A stretch of 64,000 nucleotides of DNA from positions 186,001-250,000 of the forward strand of contig JABYQN010000013.1 of NCBI GenBank assembly GCA_022606135.1, in the 5' to 3' direction. Both the position numbers and the translations under genes were made by a program. Origin of the DNA: Fomes fomentarius (lineage: Eukaryota; Basidiomycota; Agaricomycetes; Polyporales; Polyporaceae). The notes below the pieces were generated by a model. The model saw only the letters and a program-made list of their open reading frames with translations, was not told where the DNA came from and searched no databases. This document shows, in pieces, positions 21,225 through 33,275 of the stretch (position 1 is its first letter; each line of letters starts with the position of its first letter).

Positions 21225-21779
21225 TGTTGAACTTCCGGACTACCGGCTGTGCTCGGACCAGAGTTGTGTACAATTGTTTATGGTCATATGATTAGATAGG
21301 CTGTGTTCCTACTTACCATTTATGGTTTTCTTTGTTCTCCTACTGTACTTTCCCATGACCATATGGTTACTGTGCATTCCTGTGCGTACCAGTGTGTTCT
21401 ACACTGCACCGGACTCTTCCAGACCTTATGTCTGACTCATGCTATGACTGTATCTGACTCATACACCGATACGGACTCTGACTCATCGTCTTATGGCTAC
21501 ATGTGACTGCTTCATTCGCTGACTCATGGACTCATCCCTCATGTATATAAGCAGTCCCTTCTACGCCCTCTGCTCTTCAGTCGTTCGCTCACTGACTGAA
21601 GAGTAAGTCCCTTACATACATATGCTCTATTACCTCTTACTGACTTAGTACTTGTAGTCCCTCTCTGTTGTGACTTACAGGTACTTCACTATGCAATATA
21701 GTCGTTCACTCACTGACTGAAGATCCCTCTCTGTTGTGACTTACAGTCGCTCCTCGCCTTACAGGTTCAGAGTTCATCA
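21225..21779 (+). repeat. Possible solo LTR
   Basis: Begins TGTTGAACTTCCGG and may end ...GTTCATCA. TATATAAG lies at about 21545, followed by a repeated 'cactgactgaaga' and 'tccctctctgttgtgacttacag' block. Flanks TACGA and TACAA could be a decayed 5-bp target duplication. Its first 250 bp have an inverted relative at 5290-5520. No primer site or coding region follows. Confidence 0.4.
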
Positions 21780-22242
21780 TACAAATCAAGGGCTGCTAGG
21801 AGGCGGTCAAGTGGTACCAAAGTGATACCAACCCGGAGATACTCCGACGTCATCACGCATTGAAGCGCTCGTGTTGTCTTGGGTGAACGACGTTGATAGA
21901 CAGATATGTAGAACGAGCATTTACACGAGTACAGACGCAGTCAAAACACAGCACAGAAACCATGACGGGGACGGATGAGAGACAGCAAATGAGCGGGGAA
22001 GACAACAAATTGTCGAGGTGTGCGAGCGATTGCAGTGCAAAGCAGAAGGAGAGGAGTGACGACGACCGTGGACAAAGAGTAGAGAATAACAGCGACATGA
22101 GGAGATGCGACGTACATGGAGAGAGTGCATTAGCGATGATGACACAGCATGCAAAATTGCAAGCGACTACGAGCGAAGACGAACGTCAGTATGTACCACA
22201 CATATATATATAACGAAGAGAGTGATTTACTCACGCCACACA
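21780..22242. other. Intergenic, nothing recognised
   Basis: No gene or RNA supported. A short TATATATA run lies at about 22203-22211, close to the stop codon of the coiled-coil gene. Confidence 0.4.
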
Positions 22243-23217
22243 CTACTTTTTCAGATTCTTCAAGGATAGCATACTCGCGATCTTCTTCCTCAGCGTTTTG
22301 ATCTCTTGCTTCGCAGTGTCTATCGTTTCTTCGACATGCTGAGCGAGAGCGGGAATGTCATTGACAATGGACGGTCCAGCCTCTTCGCTGCTCTCAGCAT
22401 AGGTACGAGCGAACAGGACGGGAGATGAGCTGTAGGAGGCCTCGATGGAAGGTGAGGGCGAATTGCCTTGTACGGAAGGTGAACCTTCGTCCAAGGAGTG
22501 AGGGACGGAGGACGAGGGCGAAACATGCTCAGGATCGGGGAGAACGGAAGATGGGGGCGGACCGTCTTCAGGTCCGTGCTCGTCGGATAGTGAGGATGAA
22601 GCACTCTGGACGGAGGGAGGAGCTGCTCCCGCAGGTTGCGGAACCTGCACCCCCAATCCCAGAATCATAGCTTCCAGTTTAGCGAAGCCCGTCTGGACTT
22701 GTGTCTTCAGGCCGGCGACTTCTGTCTTCAGGTCGGTGACTTCTGTCTTCAGACCGGCGACTTCTGTCTTCAAGACGTCGACTTCTGTTTCGAGACTCTT
22801 GAAGCGTTCGTCGACTTGTGTCTTCAGGCCGTCGACTTGTGTCTTCAGGCCGTCGACTTGTGTCTTCAGGCCATCGACGCTCCCCTGCAGCCGGTCAAAC
22901 TGCCGTTGTACAATCAGCGGATCCGCATAGTCTCGAGTACCGAACGTCGCGGTTGAACTGCGAGGTAGGGAAGGGACGTCTGACACTTGTCACATCAGAT
23001 GGAGAAGAAGGGACAACTGGAACCACTCACTCTGCGGAAGCATTACACCTGTAGCAGCCATCGTGAACGAGAAGGTGACGGTATTCGTATTCTTGGAGGT
23101 GGAGAGAACGAGGGGGAGGGGGGGAAGAGGAATAGTCCCGGTGTTGAGGATTATATGGGGTCGTCTTGGGTGCAGCTTATCGATGATATCTTGAGCATCT
23201 TCTGTCCGAGGAGCCAT
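22243..23217 (-). CDS. Coiled-coil protein with heptapeptide repeats
   Basis: Two exons on the minus strand, 23217-23031 and 22979-22243 (51-bp intron), giving 307 aa. The family is not recognised. Residues about 62-110 lead into tandem 7-residue units (LKTQVDG three times, then LKTEVAG/LKTEVTD variants, about residues 98-150) that form a heptad pattern with Leu and Val at core positions, so a parallel coiled coil is likely. An acidic Ser/Pro-rich linker follows, then a second helix near the end (HVEETIDTAKQEIKTLRKKI). No signal peptide, membrane helix or enzyme motif. The start sits in a good context (CCAAAATGGCT). It may be structural or scaffolding; this is inference. Confidence 0.65.
22700..22880. 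repeat. 21-bp coding minisatellite
   Basis: Tandem 21-bp units (plus strand GTCGACTTGTGTCTTCAGGCC, perfect or near perfect three times at about 22811-22873, with looser units to the left) encode the LKTQVDG-type heptads of the coiled-coil gene. Unit length equals seven codons, so copy-number change keeps the frame. Confidence 0.8.
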
Positions 23218-23719
23218 TTTGGGCGCACAAAGACAAAATGTCCGTCGACGAAACGGGAAGGATGACTCGAGGACACGAGGCAGTTACGGACGACGTTGAT
23301 CCTTTCCCTAACACCACGTTGAGTATATCAGCTCCGTACTGTTGGGGCCGCAAGAGAGATGCGTGTGGGCAGAAGCTAAGCCTGCAGGCTGGCAGCAGCA
23401 CAGTCGAGGATGGGGAGAACGTTCACAACGTGGCACTTGGGGAAGAACGGTAATTGGTAAACTCCCACGCCATCTTGAACGGTCGTGATTCAACAATACT
23501 TATAAATCTCTTTAGAACTTCTATCTAATGAAATATAAGCTCATGGGCGCGCGCAACCCTTCATATTGCATCTGTGTCATATATTGTCTCCGCAACCTCT
23601 TATCACTTCAAATTCTATAGAAAGGAAATCCACCACACGACCACACGTGACCACGTGAGACTGTTCACTGTTTGGTTGTCGTTAACCGAAGGCTGACAGT
23701 CATCCATTCTATCGTCTCA
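23218..23719. other. Intergenic between divergent genes
   Basis: Upstream DNA of the coiled-coil gene (left) and of the GTPase/kinase pseudogene (right). The last 50 bp before 23720 resemble the upstream of the second GTPase/kinase copy ('ggctgac', 'tctcgtctcaATG'). No other feature seen. Confidence 0.4.
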
Positions 23720-25396
23720 ATGTCGACAACCACAAGCAGTGTGGCGGCATCAGTAATGGACTTCTTCATCAATCTGTACCGTCCAAAGAGTGCACCACAA
23801 GGTCTGACAGTGGCTATTCTCGGTATGGCATCACACAACCTACATGATATCGTCTCTCAATGTGTGAACGACAGGCGATCCAGGCACAGGAAAGAAAACC
23901 TTAGCGACTACCTTGGTGAGCACGTAGACTTGATTGCGGTTCCGTGTCGTGACGTTCATATAGAATGGCCATCTTCATGTCCGAGCTCAAGATTCCAAGT
24001 GTTTCGTGTTCCATGCGCGAGTGGGCACGGCGCCCAACCCTACCTCAAACCCTACCTCAATTGCCCTTGTTACCGTTGACTCGAGTGTCCCTCGGATAGG
24101 TCCACTCAAGCCAACGCTAGACATAGCGCGGGAGGCAGCTCCTCACGTTTGTGTCGTCTTCACCAAGAGCGACCTGATTCCTCGGGACTACTCGATGACT
24201 CACCTTAATCTTCTGGGGAGGGTCCCCGAAACCTCTTACGTGTACGATATTGATTGTATCCCCGTGAGCACAACGTCTGGAGAAGGCTTGAACGACCTAT
24301 TCGCCTGCATAGGTGTGTGGTGTGGCGATCATTCATTCACTCGAATGCTTACGCGTCGGTAGTAAACAATGTAGACCCGCCCACGGCTGCACCGAAGAAC
24401 AGCTTGATCGGACGGCTTGGAACGGCACTCCTTGACTGGATAGCGTCTTGGTTTGCGCTGCCCGCTCCTAAAACTATGCCCGATGTATGCTCGCTGGTTC
24501 ATTATGAAGCATGTCTCGATTCATTGCTCATACGTTCCACAGGTATCCGCAGAGCTGGCGGCTATCGATACCATTGAAGACGTTGAGAAACACATCAATG
24601 GTGAGATCGATGCTCCGTGGGGCAAGAGTCTCAAGGATCGCTTCCGCATCCCCCAATCGGAGCATCTTCACATTCATCGCATCACACCATCGCTCGCTGC
24701 GAAGATGGTGTCACAAGCAGAGAGCGACGCCATGGAATACGCGCGCCGTAACACGAGCATCCCCATCCCTCGCACCCATCGTGACGACTTATTCTATCTC
24801 ATCATGGATTTCATTGATGGGGAGACGATGTACGAGTGTTGGGACAAGCAGGGTTGGATCATGCAGCTTCGCATTGCATGCACTCTGCGCCTCTACGTCA
24901 AACAGTTACGCTCCCTGAAAGGGTTGACGATCGGCTCCGTGAACAATGACATCGTTGACGGGATCTTTTTCGACGGAAATCAATACTCGCCATTCGGCTC
25001 CGTCAGGCGATTTCGCCGGTTCTGCGAGTTCGTCGCTTTCGATGGATGGCGAAGATATGTTATCTTTGCCCAGAGCCGAGGTGAAACACCTCCCCACTAC
25101 CTCAGCCGAACATCGATTGGACGCCCGTCTTCACTCATGGAGATCTCAATGGGAGCAACGTGTTGCTCGATCGACAGGGCAGCCTTTGGCTGATTGATTG
25201 GGGTATGTCCGGATTCTACCCTGCCTGCATCGAGTCCCTGGCTATGCGCCACGTCGAACACGTTGTCCATCCATGCGATGTATCTCCTTCATGGCCGCAC
25301 TACAGAAATTTCATTGCTGGAACTACTACAAAGGATGAAGAGGACTTCTGGTACAATTTCTTTTCGGCAATCTACATATACCCGTGTAGACGATAG
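23720..25396 (+). pseudogene. GTPase-like/APH kinase fusion gene, frameshifted copy
   Basis: Inverted paralogue of 33276-34959 with the same exon plan: 23720-23822, 23875-23915, 24000-24312, 24363-24484, then from 24543. The N-terminal part has the P-loop GDPGTGKKT across exons 1-2 and TKSD in exon 3. The kinase part runs through IMDFIDGETMYECW. At about 25092-25095 a run of four C replaces five in the other copy, which throws the frame before the catalytic HGD motif; translation would stop at 25193. The rest (LLDRQGSLWLIDWG ... DFWYNFFSAIYIYPCRR) is intact in the next frame to 25396. A sequencing error in the C run is an alternative. Confidence 0.75.
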
Positions 25397-25485
25397 ATGA
25401 CATCTACGATTCGTGCAAAGGATTCCCTGTGTGCATAGACGATCAGGTTTCTACAATTTGACTTTGGTAATCATCGGACATACGT

Positions 25486-26619
25486 TTATTGTGGAGGTTT
25501 GTAGAAGGTACCAGCGACAGGAGGGTAGGGGACCTTGACTCCAGTTGGGCTTGCAGCGAATTGCTGTACCTCCTGCTTGATTCTCGCAAAATCCTCACTG
25601 GAAATCCAGCCCTTTGCGACGTATTGCTCCAAGAGAGCGAGCTGCCAGAAGAGGCAACCGCTCCCTGCGGGGTCGAATTGATAGTATTGTCGCCCCTGAC
25701 TGATGATAAGATCGACAATGTCCTGGACGGTGACAGTCACTAGGAACGTTGCACGAGCATAGATGGGTGCTCGGCTGGACATCAATGCATCAGCATGGCG
25801 GGCATTGATACGCAAAGCCCCGAAGACATTGCCCGACTTCGTGTCGTCAGGAATGGAGTGATAGACATGGTTCAAAGGTTGGAACATGTCCAACGATACA
25901 CCGCCCCACTTTGCCTCGCCGGGTTTCGGTCGTTCGGTCGAGGAGGAAGGTCTGATCTGGGTAGGATCGCTCGGGCGGGGCGTGGACGAAATCACTGGCT
26001 GAGCGAATGCGTGGGCACTGATCCAGTGAGGCAGACCCCCGCTTGTACACCAGAGGCAATATTCCCCTACGAGCAGCGGCGAGAATGCCGCAGTATCATT
26101 GTATAAGGGATGCTGGACCGGATTCACGGATGAATCAGACTGATTCATTGTCTAGTAATCAAAGGTAAGGCGGATTATGTCTGGAGTGGACTTGATCTGG
26201 GGGACGTACTGCTGGATAGTCTGCGGTGAAGTATGCGAGCGGGGGGATAAAGGTTGCGTGGATTCGCCATGCTTCATATAGTGCGCCTCGCATAGGTCGA
26301 GAGAACTGCATACGCAAGCACCTCGGTGATGCAAGCCTGCTATAGCTAGTCTGGACCCACTCGTGCGCCTCGTTTTCCGCTAGATCGCAAAGCAACGTCC
26401 GTCAGAAACTCCAGATGACCGTTCCGAGGAACGTTAGAATTCATACGTACCACTTGGGCGCGGATATCGGCGCTCTTGCCTTCTCAAGGCGTCCTCGCCC
26501 GAGAAGGGAGGGATGTGAACGAGCGGTTCGTCGATGTCGATGTCCGATGCGCCCAGCGCGCAGCATTCGTAGAGATGAACCACAATAGGCCATAAGGTGA
26601 CAAGTTGACTCACATTCAC
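25486..26619 (-). CDS. DUF7770-like protein, 5' end unresolved
   Basis: The last exon 26151-25486 encodes about 220 residues with GGVSLDM, TVQDIVDLIISQGRQYYQFD and GSGCLFWQLALLEQY, which resembles the fungal DUF7770 domain (function unknown). Two upstream exons fit by phase: 26379-26210 and one ending at 26451 (DIDEPLVHIPPFSGEDALRR...), joined by introns 26380-26450 and 26152-26209. An in-frame TAG above 26619 means the true first exon was not found. A shorter gene starting at ATG 26148 is the alternative. No signal peptide seen. Confidence 0.45.
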
Positions 26620-27701
26620 GTCCTAGTTTGGATGCATGGGAAACGAAGCTCACAGATTCTCAGATGTGATGGCCTATTCGGGCATTATGGATGTATACAT
26701 TGGGACCACGCGTGAACTATATGACGATTTTACAGCGTGTGCACTGTTCGGAGTATCTGCATCAGCTCTAGTCATCATCCGATGTTGACTCACTTAACAG
26801 TAACATCCACCTGTATCGGTATACTAGGATCTCGAGTAAGAGAGAAACGATAGTATGTCACTGGAAAGAGGTGCCAGTGCCAGTGCATGGGGGGTGGAAC
26901 CTGTTGAGCTTTATCAGTCATGATCATAGCATCCTAAGGTTATACCTGAGGGTCAGAATCAACATACTCGAGACGACAGAGGTGGACATGTTGGCCCGGG
27001 ATTTCAAGTTGGTTTTCAGCGAGCGAGCGCTCGCTTGCCGGCTATTCCCGAGTACGATGCGTAGGGAGTACTTAGTACTATTGTGTCCGCATTCGTACCA
27101 CGACTACCGTACAGGAGAAATATTCGTGTTTTGTTCGATTGATCCAACAGGACATACCTTTCGTAACGTTGAATCCACCGGAGCTCAATCAGCTGAGTTG
27201 TAGGCTGGGAGGCGTTGGCTTCAAATTCAACGGAGCGGTGCTTGCATGTAGTAGTTGTGAGGTCGCCTGGCGAACTGACACCAATCGGACCCCAGGCAGT
27301 GTGTCTGCCTCGAGCTACTCGATCAGGTCATCGACCATCTCTGGAACGATGTCAAAACTCTCGCAACCTGTGCACTCACATGTCATGCTTGTCGCGAGAG
27401 AGTTCTCAATGGAACATGTACCTCACTGTACAACCTTCGCGACAGCGTTTCCCTCGCAGGAAGCCTCAGCTCACGCAGGTGTGGGCAGTGCATCCGACCC
27501 CGGGGGACACGAGGCACGATGCTAGAACATGATGATCCAGCAGGAATACTATACAGCACAAGAAATCACAGTACAAGTGAAGATCCTGCCTGTCATCCGA
27601 TGATACTTACGATGTGACGACGGCTATCGTTACACCAGTAATCCCGCTACAGCTCCCACGTGTTGTTGCACGCGCTCGTCCCGAGCACGGAGCAGCAAGC
27701 C
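26620..27701. other. Intergenic, nothing recognised
   Basis: Several open frames of about 100 codons exist on the plus strand (for example 26871-27203 and 27139-27525), but they overlap in different frames, lack motifs and have no supporting splice structure. Confidence 0.4.
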
Positions 27702-29073
27702 TTACGCAGGGAGCGGTAACGCCTGACTGAAGCCTGCGGGGCTAGGGAACGCAGGCGAACTGTCAGGGTTCCAGCTGTAGCTCTGTGTGCGGATGGTGCG
27801 GCCGCCCGAAGCCGAGTTCGGGTCAGCGTTAGCGTGGTAGACGACGTACGGCACGCCATTGCGATCGTACGGGAACGACGCGTGGCCGGGGCCATATGCG
27901 GCGTCGGAGCTCCACATGACGGGGCGGTCGTCCAGGCGCCACCAATTACTCGGGACCACTGTGCACGCGACACTGCAGTCAGCAGCCAGATAGATGAAAC
28001 GAGGGGAGGGCAAAGGGAACGTACGAGGGTCAGCACCACTGTCGATACCCATGAGAGCAAGGCAGTACTGCACTGTCCAGCTAGCGGCCACGGCTGAAGA
28101 TTGCATTTCAATCAGCTCTACCTCTCTACAGTCCGTGTACGCGGCAGAGATTTACAGTAGACGAGGAACGTGCGCCCGTCATGTATCAGGATTTCGGGGC
28201 CTTCGTTAATAGCCTGGCCGCCGCTCTGCTGCCAAGAGGGCGTAGGCTCGTGGAGGAGAACACGGTCACCAGAGATCTGCGTAGGGGAGCTCATCCTTGC
28301 GATGTACAGGTTCTGGGTGATTTGGTGCGCGCTATCTGACCACCCGGACCAGATAAAGTAACTGTCGAATGTGTCAGAACGCGTAGAGCTTCCTGGTCTG
28401 ACCTCGACAGTGTACACACAGTTGATTCGGGTCATTCTGGTACTGTGAGTGGAATGTTATCAGATTATTGAGTGCCAGACATGGACTCAAAAAGAAGGAC
28501 TTACGATGAGCACGGTGCCGTCAATAGCCCAGTTGTTGTCGGGGCTAGTGATCTGGCCAACCAACTGGAAGCACTATTATTAGCATCTGCTTTTGCTTTG
28601 ATGCACTGCCCGATCAAATAGGACTAACGTCGAACGGCTGCGTAGGATCCGTGCTGCTCCGACCTTTCAGCACGTACATCCGATGCTGCGAGTTATCGCC
28701 GTTGACCGCCATGGCGACATAGATGTAGAACGCGCCCTGAATGTACTGCAGCTCCGGCGCCCACACGTCGGTGAACGAGGAGGGCGGGGTGTAGACGACC
28801 GCACCGGACTGAGTCCATTGCGCGAGGTTGCTCGACTGGGTGACCTGAACGTCGCCGCCGGTAGTATAGGTGAGGTAGTACGAATCACCGAACCTGAGGA
28901 CCCATGGGTCGGCACCTCCGCCGGGCTTGATCGCTGGGAGCATCCATGAAAGTAAGGTCAAGTAGACGCATGTTAGATGACATACGGTTGTTATACGTTG
29001 CCCGCGGCAGGGGCGTCGCCAACGTTGATAAGGCGAAGAACAGACCCACACAGAACCACAGATTACGAAGCAT
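27702..29073 (-). CDS. GH43 family glycoside hydrolase, copy 1
   Basis: Secreted GH43 enzyme, probably an alpha-L-arabinofuranosidase or related arabinan-side-chain enzyme. Seven exons on the minus strand: 29073-28986, 28933-28629, 28564-28505, 28442-28420, 28361-28156, 28093-28025 and 27958-27702, giving 335 aa. Residues 1-20 are a signal peptide (LWFCVGLFFALSTLATPLP). The catalytic triad of the five-bladed propeller is visible: Asp38 in GADPWV (base), Asp146 in WAIDGTV and Glu212 in NEGPE (acid). Other blocks are WAPELQYIQGAFY and DDRPVMWSSDAAYGPGHASF. Exon lengths are identical to copy 2. Start chosen at the ATG matching copy 2. Confidence 0.88.
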
Positions 29074-30750
29074 AGTGAATGATATCAAGGGCTGCTGCGA
29101 AGGATGACGGATAGACAGAGGAAATGAGCGATACTACAGTGGTCAGCGGTCGTGAAAGCTCGATGATCTCATTGTCGCTAGAGAACTTATACTCGCTCGT
29201 GAGCGATCTAGAGAAGTAGAGAACGTTGTCGTGCCGTGTGATGCAGGTTGCAATGCATATGCGATGGAAGCGTTCTAGCGCGGAGACAAATCGGGACAGG
29301 TGATTCACGCCGCGCGTTTCGCAGCGCAGTCATCGACCTGTGACGAGAGTGCGAACACTCGCCCATATGCATCACTGTGTCGAATTTGAAGATATCAGTG
29401 GAAATCAGGCATGCCAGGACAGACCCGTGCCTTAGATTGATGTCGCATTGCGGTTCGTCATTCGCTATCATCGATGCTCGCAGCCATCGCGCTCGTAGTC
29501 CATGGGACCTATCATACAGCGTCATCCTCGCACTGCACGATTGGTAGAGATGGAGTGTAGTAGCTGTGTGACACCAATACCCTCCAGCGACACGACCCGA
29601 CTAAATACAGTCGACTTCAAGAAGAGACCGGACCACGTCGTAGAGCCCTGTATATTGCAAATGTCGTCATTCACAACTCCGAGCCCTCTGCTTCCGCATT
29701 GGAGCTGGCAGTGTCGGACGCGAAGTCTTCAAGACTCGGCTCTGGCCTAGTCTCATACCAAAACCCTCCATGCGGCGCTAGGTGTAAGGGGCTTGCGTCG
29801 GACCTAAGCTCTGGGCTGGTTTTGAGACGACTCGAGAGGTGATGTAGATCCTAGTACGTGTACACTGTGGCAAGTATAAACGCGTCATACGGCGGAACAT
29901 TGAAGAGGTATCTCTCGTCCATCACGACCTGGCCATGGCAGGGCACCACGCACCTCCAATCATATGTGCTTGAGCTGGCCGGGCCTGAGTAGTAGCGTTG
30001 TGCCTGGTCGATCATCTTCAAGGCTCTTCCCGAAGAAAGTGTTAAGCATGAGCATCGCAAAGCTCGTCAGAATGATGAGTTTTGTTTGCGTGTTGAGTGT
30101 AATTGGAAGAAAGTGGGTCCCTTGGATCCGGCGCATACTAGCTCAGGTTACGCGGAGTACAAAGATACAAGCGGAGAGGTCCAGGTAGTAGCTCCGGAAG
30201 ATTAGGGGTTGTTATACTTCCTTCTCCGCATATTTATTCCGAGCTCCGCTCATATCTCCATCCCGCCCGATGGTGAAATGGTCTTTCGAACGCAGTATAC
30301 ACGCGGCAAAGCCATCTTGCGGGATTACAATCGCAACCGAGCGTATGACAGCGAGTGCGATAAAATATATCATTTGCCATATGCGTCACGAAAACCTTCC
30401 GCTTCTTGTTCTTGGACACTGTGGCAGTGATCCTACCAGATGGGACACTTTCAACTTAGGGAGGCAGGATTTATGGATGAGATCCATACCAATGAGCAGC
30501 AATTACTCTCCTTCCCACCTTTCAGCATCGTAACTTGGAGCATGACCATCAGGCTCATCATCGCGAATATAGTACAACATCTATCCCAGTGTCAATGTAG
30601 AGGTAATATCCTTCCATGCCATCCAATCCCCTTAGCATACACACATGTTCTGACTCCGACTGCCGTCCTTCATGCTTGATCCTCCGCAGGACCGCACTGA
30701 TTCCAGCGCTCCAGCGTTCCGAGTGGTACTATAGGGACTCGGCGAGAGCC
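29074..30750. other. Upstream of GH43 copy 1 and 3' flank of copy 2
   Basis: The first few hundred bases share short blocks with the upstream of copy 2 (for example 'catatgcatc' near 29363 and 32432), so the duplication included the promoter. A minus-strand frame at 30060-29851 (YDWRCVVPCHGQVVMDERYLF...) is not recognised. No other gene seen. Confidence 0.4.
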
Positions 30751-32130
30751 TTACGCAGGGAGCGCGAAAGCTGTGTCGAAACCCGCCGGACGGGGGAACG
30801 CAGGCGAACTGTCCTGGTTCCAGCCGAAGGGCTGGGCGCGAATCGTGCGGCCGCCCCAGCCCGAGCCACTCTGAACGTTCGCGTGGAAGACGACGTAAGG
30901 GTTCCCGTTGCGGTCGAACGGGAACGACGCGTGGCCGGGGCCGTAGGCGGCATCGGATTTCCACATGACGGGACGGTCGTCCAGGCGCCACCAGTTGCTC
31001 GGGACGACTGTGTGTGCGCGCGAGTTCCGACGGGTCAGAAAACGAGGATACTTACGAGGAGGGGACCTAGAGAATGGGACGTACGAGGGTCAGCACCGTT
31101 GTCGATGCCCATGAATGCAAGACAATAGTCATCGGTCCAGCTGCCGGCCGCAGCTGAAAAAGCATGTGCGTCAGTCCGCTTCTTATCCATAGTCGGCAAC
31201 AAGCACACGGCGGAGACTCACAGTATACGAGGAACGTGCGGCCGTTATGTACCAGGATCTCGGGGCCTTCGTTGATCGCTGAGCCGCCGCTCTTCTGCCA
31301 AGCGGGTTTAGGCTCGTGGAGGAGGACGCGATTGCCAGAAATCTTGGTAGGGGAGCTCATCTTCGCGATGTAGAGGTTCTGCGTGTTGCCAGAAGAGCCA
31401 TTTGCCCATCCGGACCAGATGAAGTACCTGATGTAGATGTCAGGGTATAGCCCTTCGAGATCCATGCAGAGGGTACACACAGTCGATTCGGGTCATTCTG
31501 ATACTGTGGGCGGGATGCGGTCAGAAAGGGATCTTGGAGCCAAAGTGAAAGGCTAACATACAACGAGTACTGTTCCGTCGATGGCCCATTCGTTGTCAGG
31601 GCTGGTGATCTGGCCGACTAGCTAGACACATCATTGTAAGTATACACCATGCACTACACACAATGTGAAGCCGCGTACGTCGAACGGCTGGGTCGGATCC
31701 GTCGTGCTCCGACCCTTCAGCACGTACATCCGGTGCTGCGAGTTATCGCCGTTGACCGCCATGGCGACATAGACATAGAACGCGCCCTGGAGGTAGTGCA
31801 GCTCCGGCGCCCACAGGTCCGTGAACGGCGAGGGTGGGGTGTAGACAACCGTGCCGGACGCAGACCACTGAGCGAGGTTGCTCGACTTGGTGACCTTCAC
31901 GTTGCCGCCGGTGGTATAGGTGAGGTAGTATGAATCACCGTGCTTGAGGACCCATGGATCAGCGCCTGAACCAGACTTGATCGCTGTGGACGTCCGTCAG
32001 TGTAAAGCCAGGCTGATGGAGGACGAGGCGTGAATGACGTACGGTTGTTATAGGTCGCCCGCGGCAGGGGTGTTGCCAACGCTGAGAGGGCGAAGAACAG
32101 GCTCGCGAAGAGCCAGAGGTTGAAACGCAT
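30751..32130 (-). CDS. GH43 family glycoside hydrolase, copy 2
   Basis: Tandem paralogue of copy 1. Exons on the minus strand: 32130-32043, 31983-31679, 31621-31562, 31503-31481, 31427-31222, 31153-31085 and 31007-30751, giving 335 aa, with every exon the same length as in copy 1. Introns have diverged in sequence and length. Signal peptide LWLFASLFFALSALATPLP. Catalytic Asp38 (GADPWV), Asp146 (WAIDGTV) and Glu212 (INEGPE) are kept. Substitutions such as SGSGAD for PGGGAD and WGGRTIRAQPFGWNQ for SGGRTIRTQSYSWNP are scattered, so both copies look functional. Confidence 0.88.
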
Positions 32131-33275
32131 GGTGTGAGAAGTCAGGCAACTGCGAAGGATAAGGAGATCAAGATGGGACGAGACCGCAGCAGGGAGCGGT
32201 CGTGGAGGCTCGACAAGTTCATTGCTGTCACTTATATTCGTCCGGAACCGGTGATGTAGATGACATGTCGAAGGTTGTACCGCGTGATGGCGGTGCGGAT
32301 TACATACAGATCATAATCCGGTTCGATATGCGGTGCAACAGCTAGGTTACGGGATTCTGCGCGGCAAGTCAGACCAGGTGATCCATGCCGCATGGTAATA
32401 TGCATCGGCTCATGACGAGAGCGCGGACACTCGTCGATATGCATCCTTGCATCGACTTGGCATGTACCCAGAGAAACACTGGACATACCGCGACAGGTTG
32501 GACAAACTTGACTTGCGCCTCTCGACGGCGCCCCGTGTAGCATCCTGGGAAGTACTGTCAGTGTCATCGCTATGAATTGGATACTTACAGTCATCACGTC
32601 CGGAGGAGCGGCAAAGGGGCACCCTAAATGAAACGTAAGACATTGAACGGCGTTCTTCACCGGATCATTGTTGTCGTCCCCTCCCAGTTATGGGGTTGAG
32701 TTGAACGAAGAGACTAATTCAGTAGGCTGGTTCGTTGGTGACAAGTTCGCGTCATCTAATAGCACGTCGTTGACACATGAATCAGTACTATCTCCCGTTC
32801 GGATTTGGAACGCCATCACCTGGCAGGCCCGGCCACGCACCTTCAGCGTTCAGGCAACTTTCAGGCTTCGATTCCATGTGCTTCAACTCATGGGCGCTGT
32901 GCCTGGTGGAATAAAGATCTTGGTGGAGCACGCCAACTTGTAGCGGAGATAGCAGCTTGCCTGATCGATGTTAATCCTCCGCAGTCAAAATGTATGCTCC
33001 GCTCCCGTCCGTTCCGATAGACCGACTTGCGCATTTACTTATGTTCCATAGATGATCGTCCTCCTATTCTGGTGGCACCCCGTCACTGTGTTGTTGGATA
33101 GTGTCTCGCATGGCATCGTGGTAGGGATGGCTGAGGACCATCAGTACTTAATCGCTTCTTCACCACCTCCTGTCTGGACAGTATATGTCGATAGACCACA
33201 GTAGGCCATAAATGGGCTGTGTATAAGTTTTGGTCGGACGATTAATGTATGTTACTTCAGGATGAGCAAGTGACT
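32131..33275. other. Intergenic, nothing recognised
   Basis: Upstream of GH43 copy 2, then about 700 bp without supported features up to the end of the GTPase/kinase gene. Confidence 0.4.

Noticed and set aside
21784..21850. 'tggtaccaaagtg' as a primer site of an LTR element following the 21.2-kb repeat
   Set aside because: It is tens of bases from any proposed LTR end and no retrotransposon coding sequence follows.
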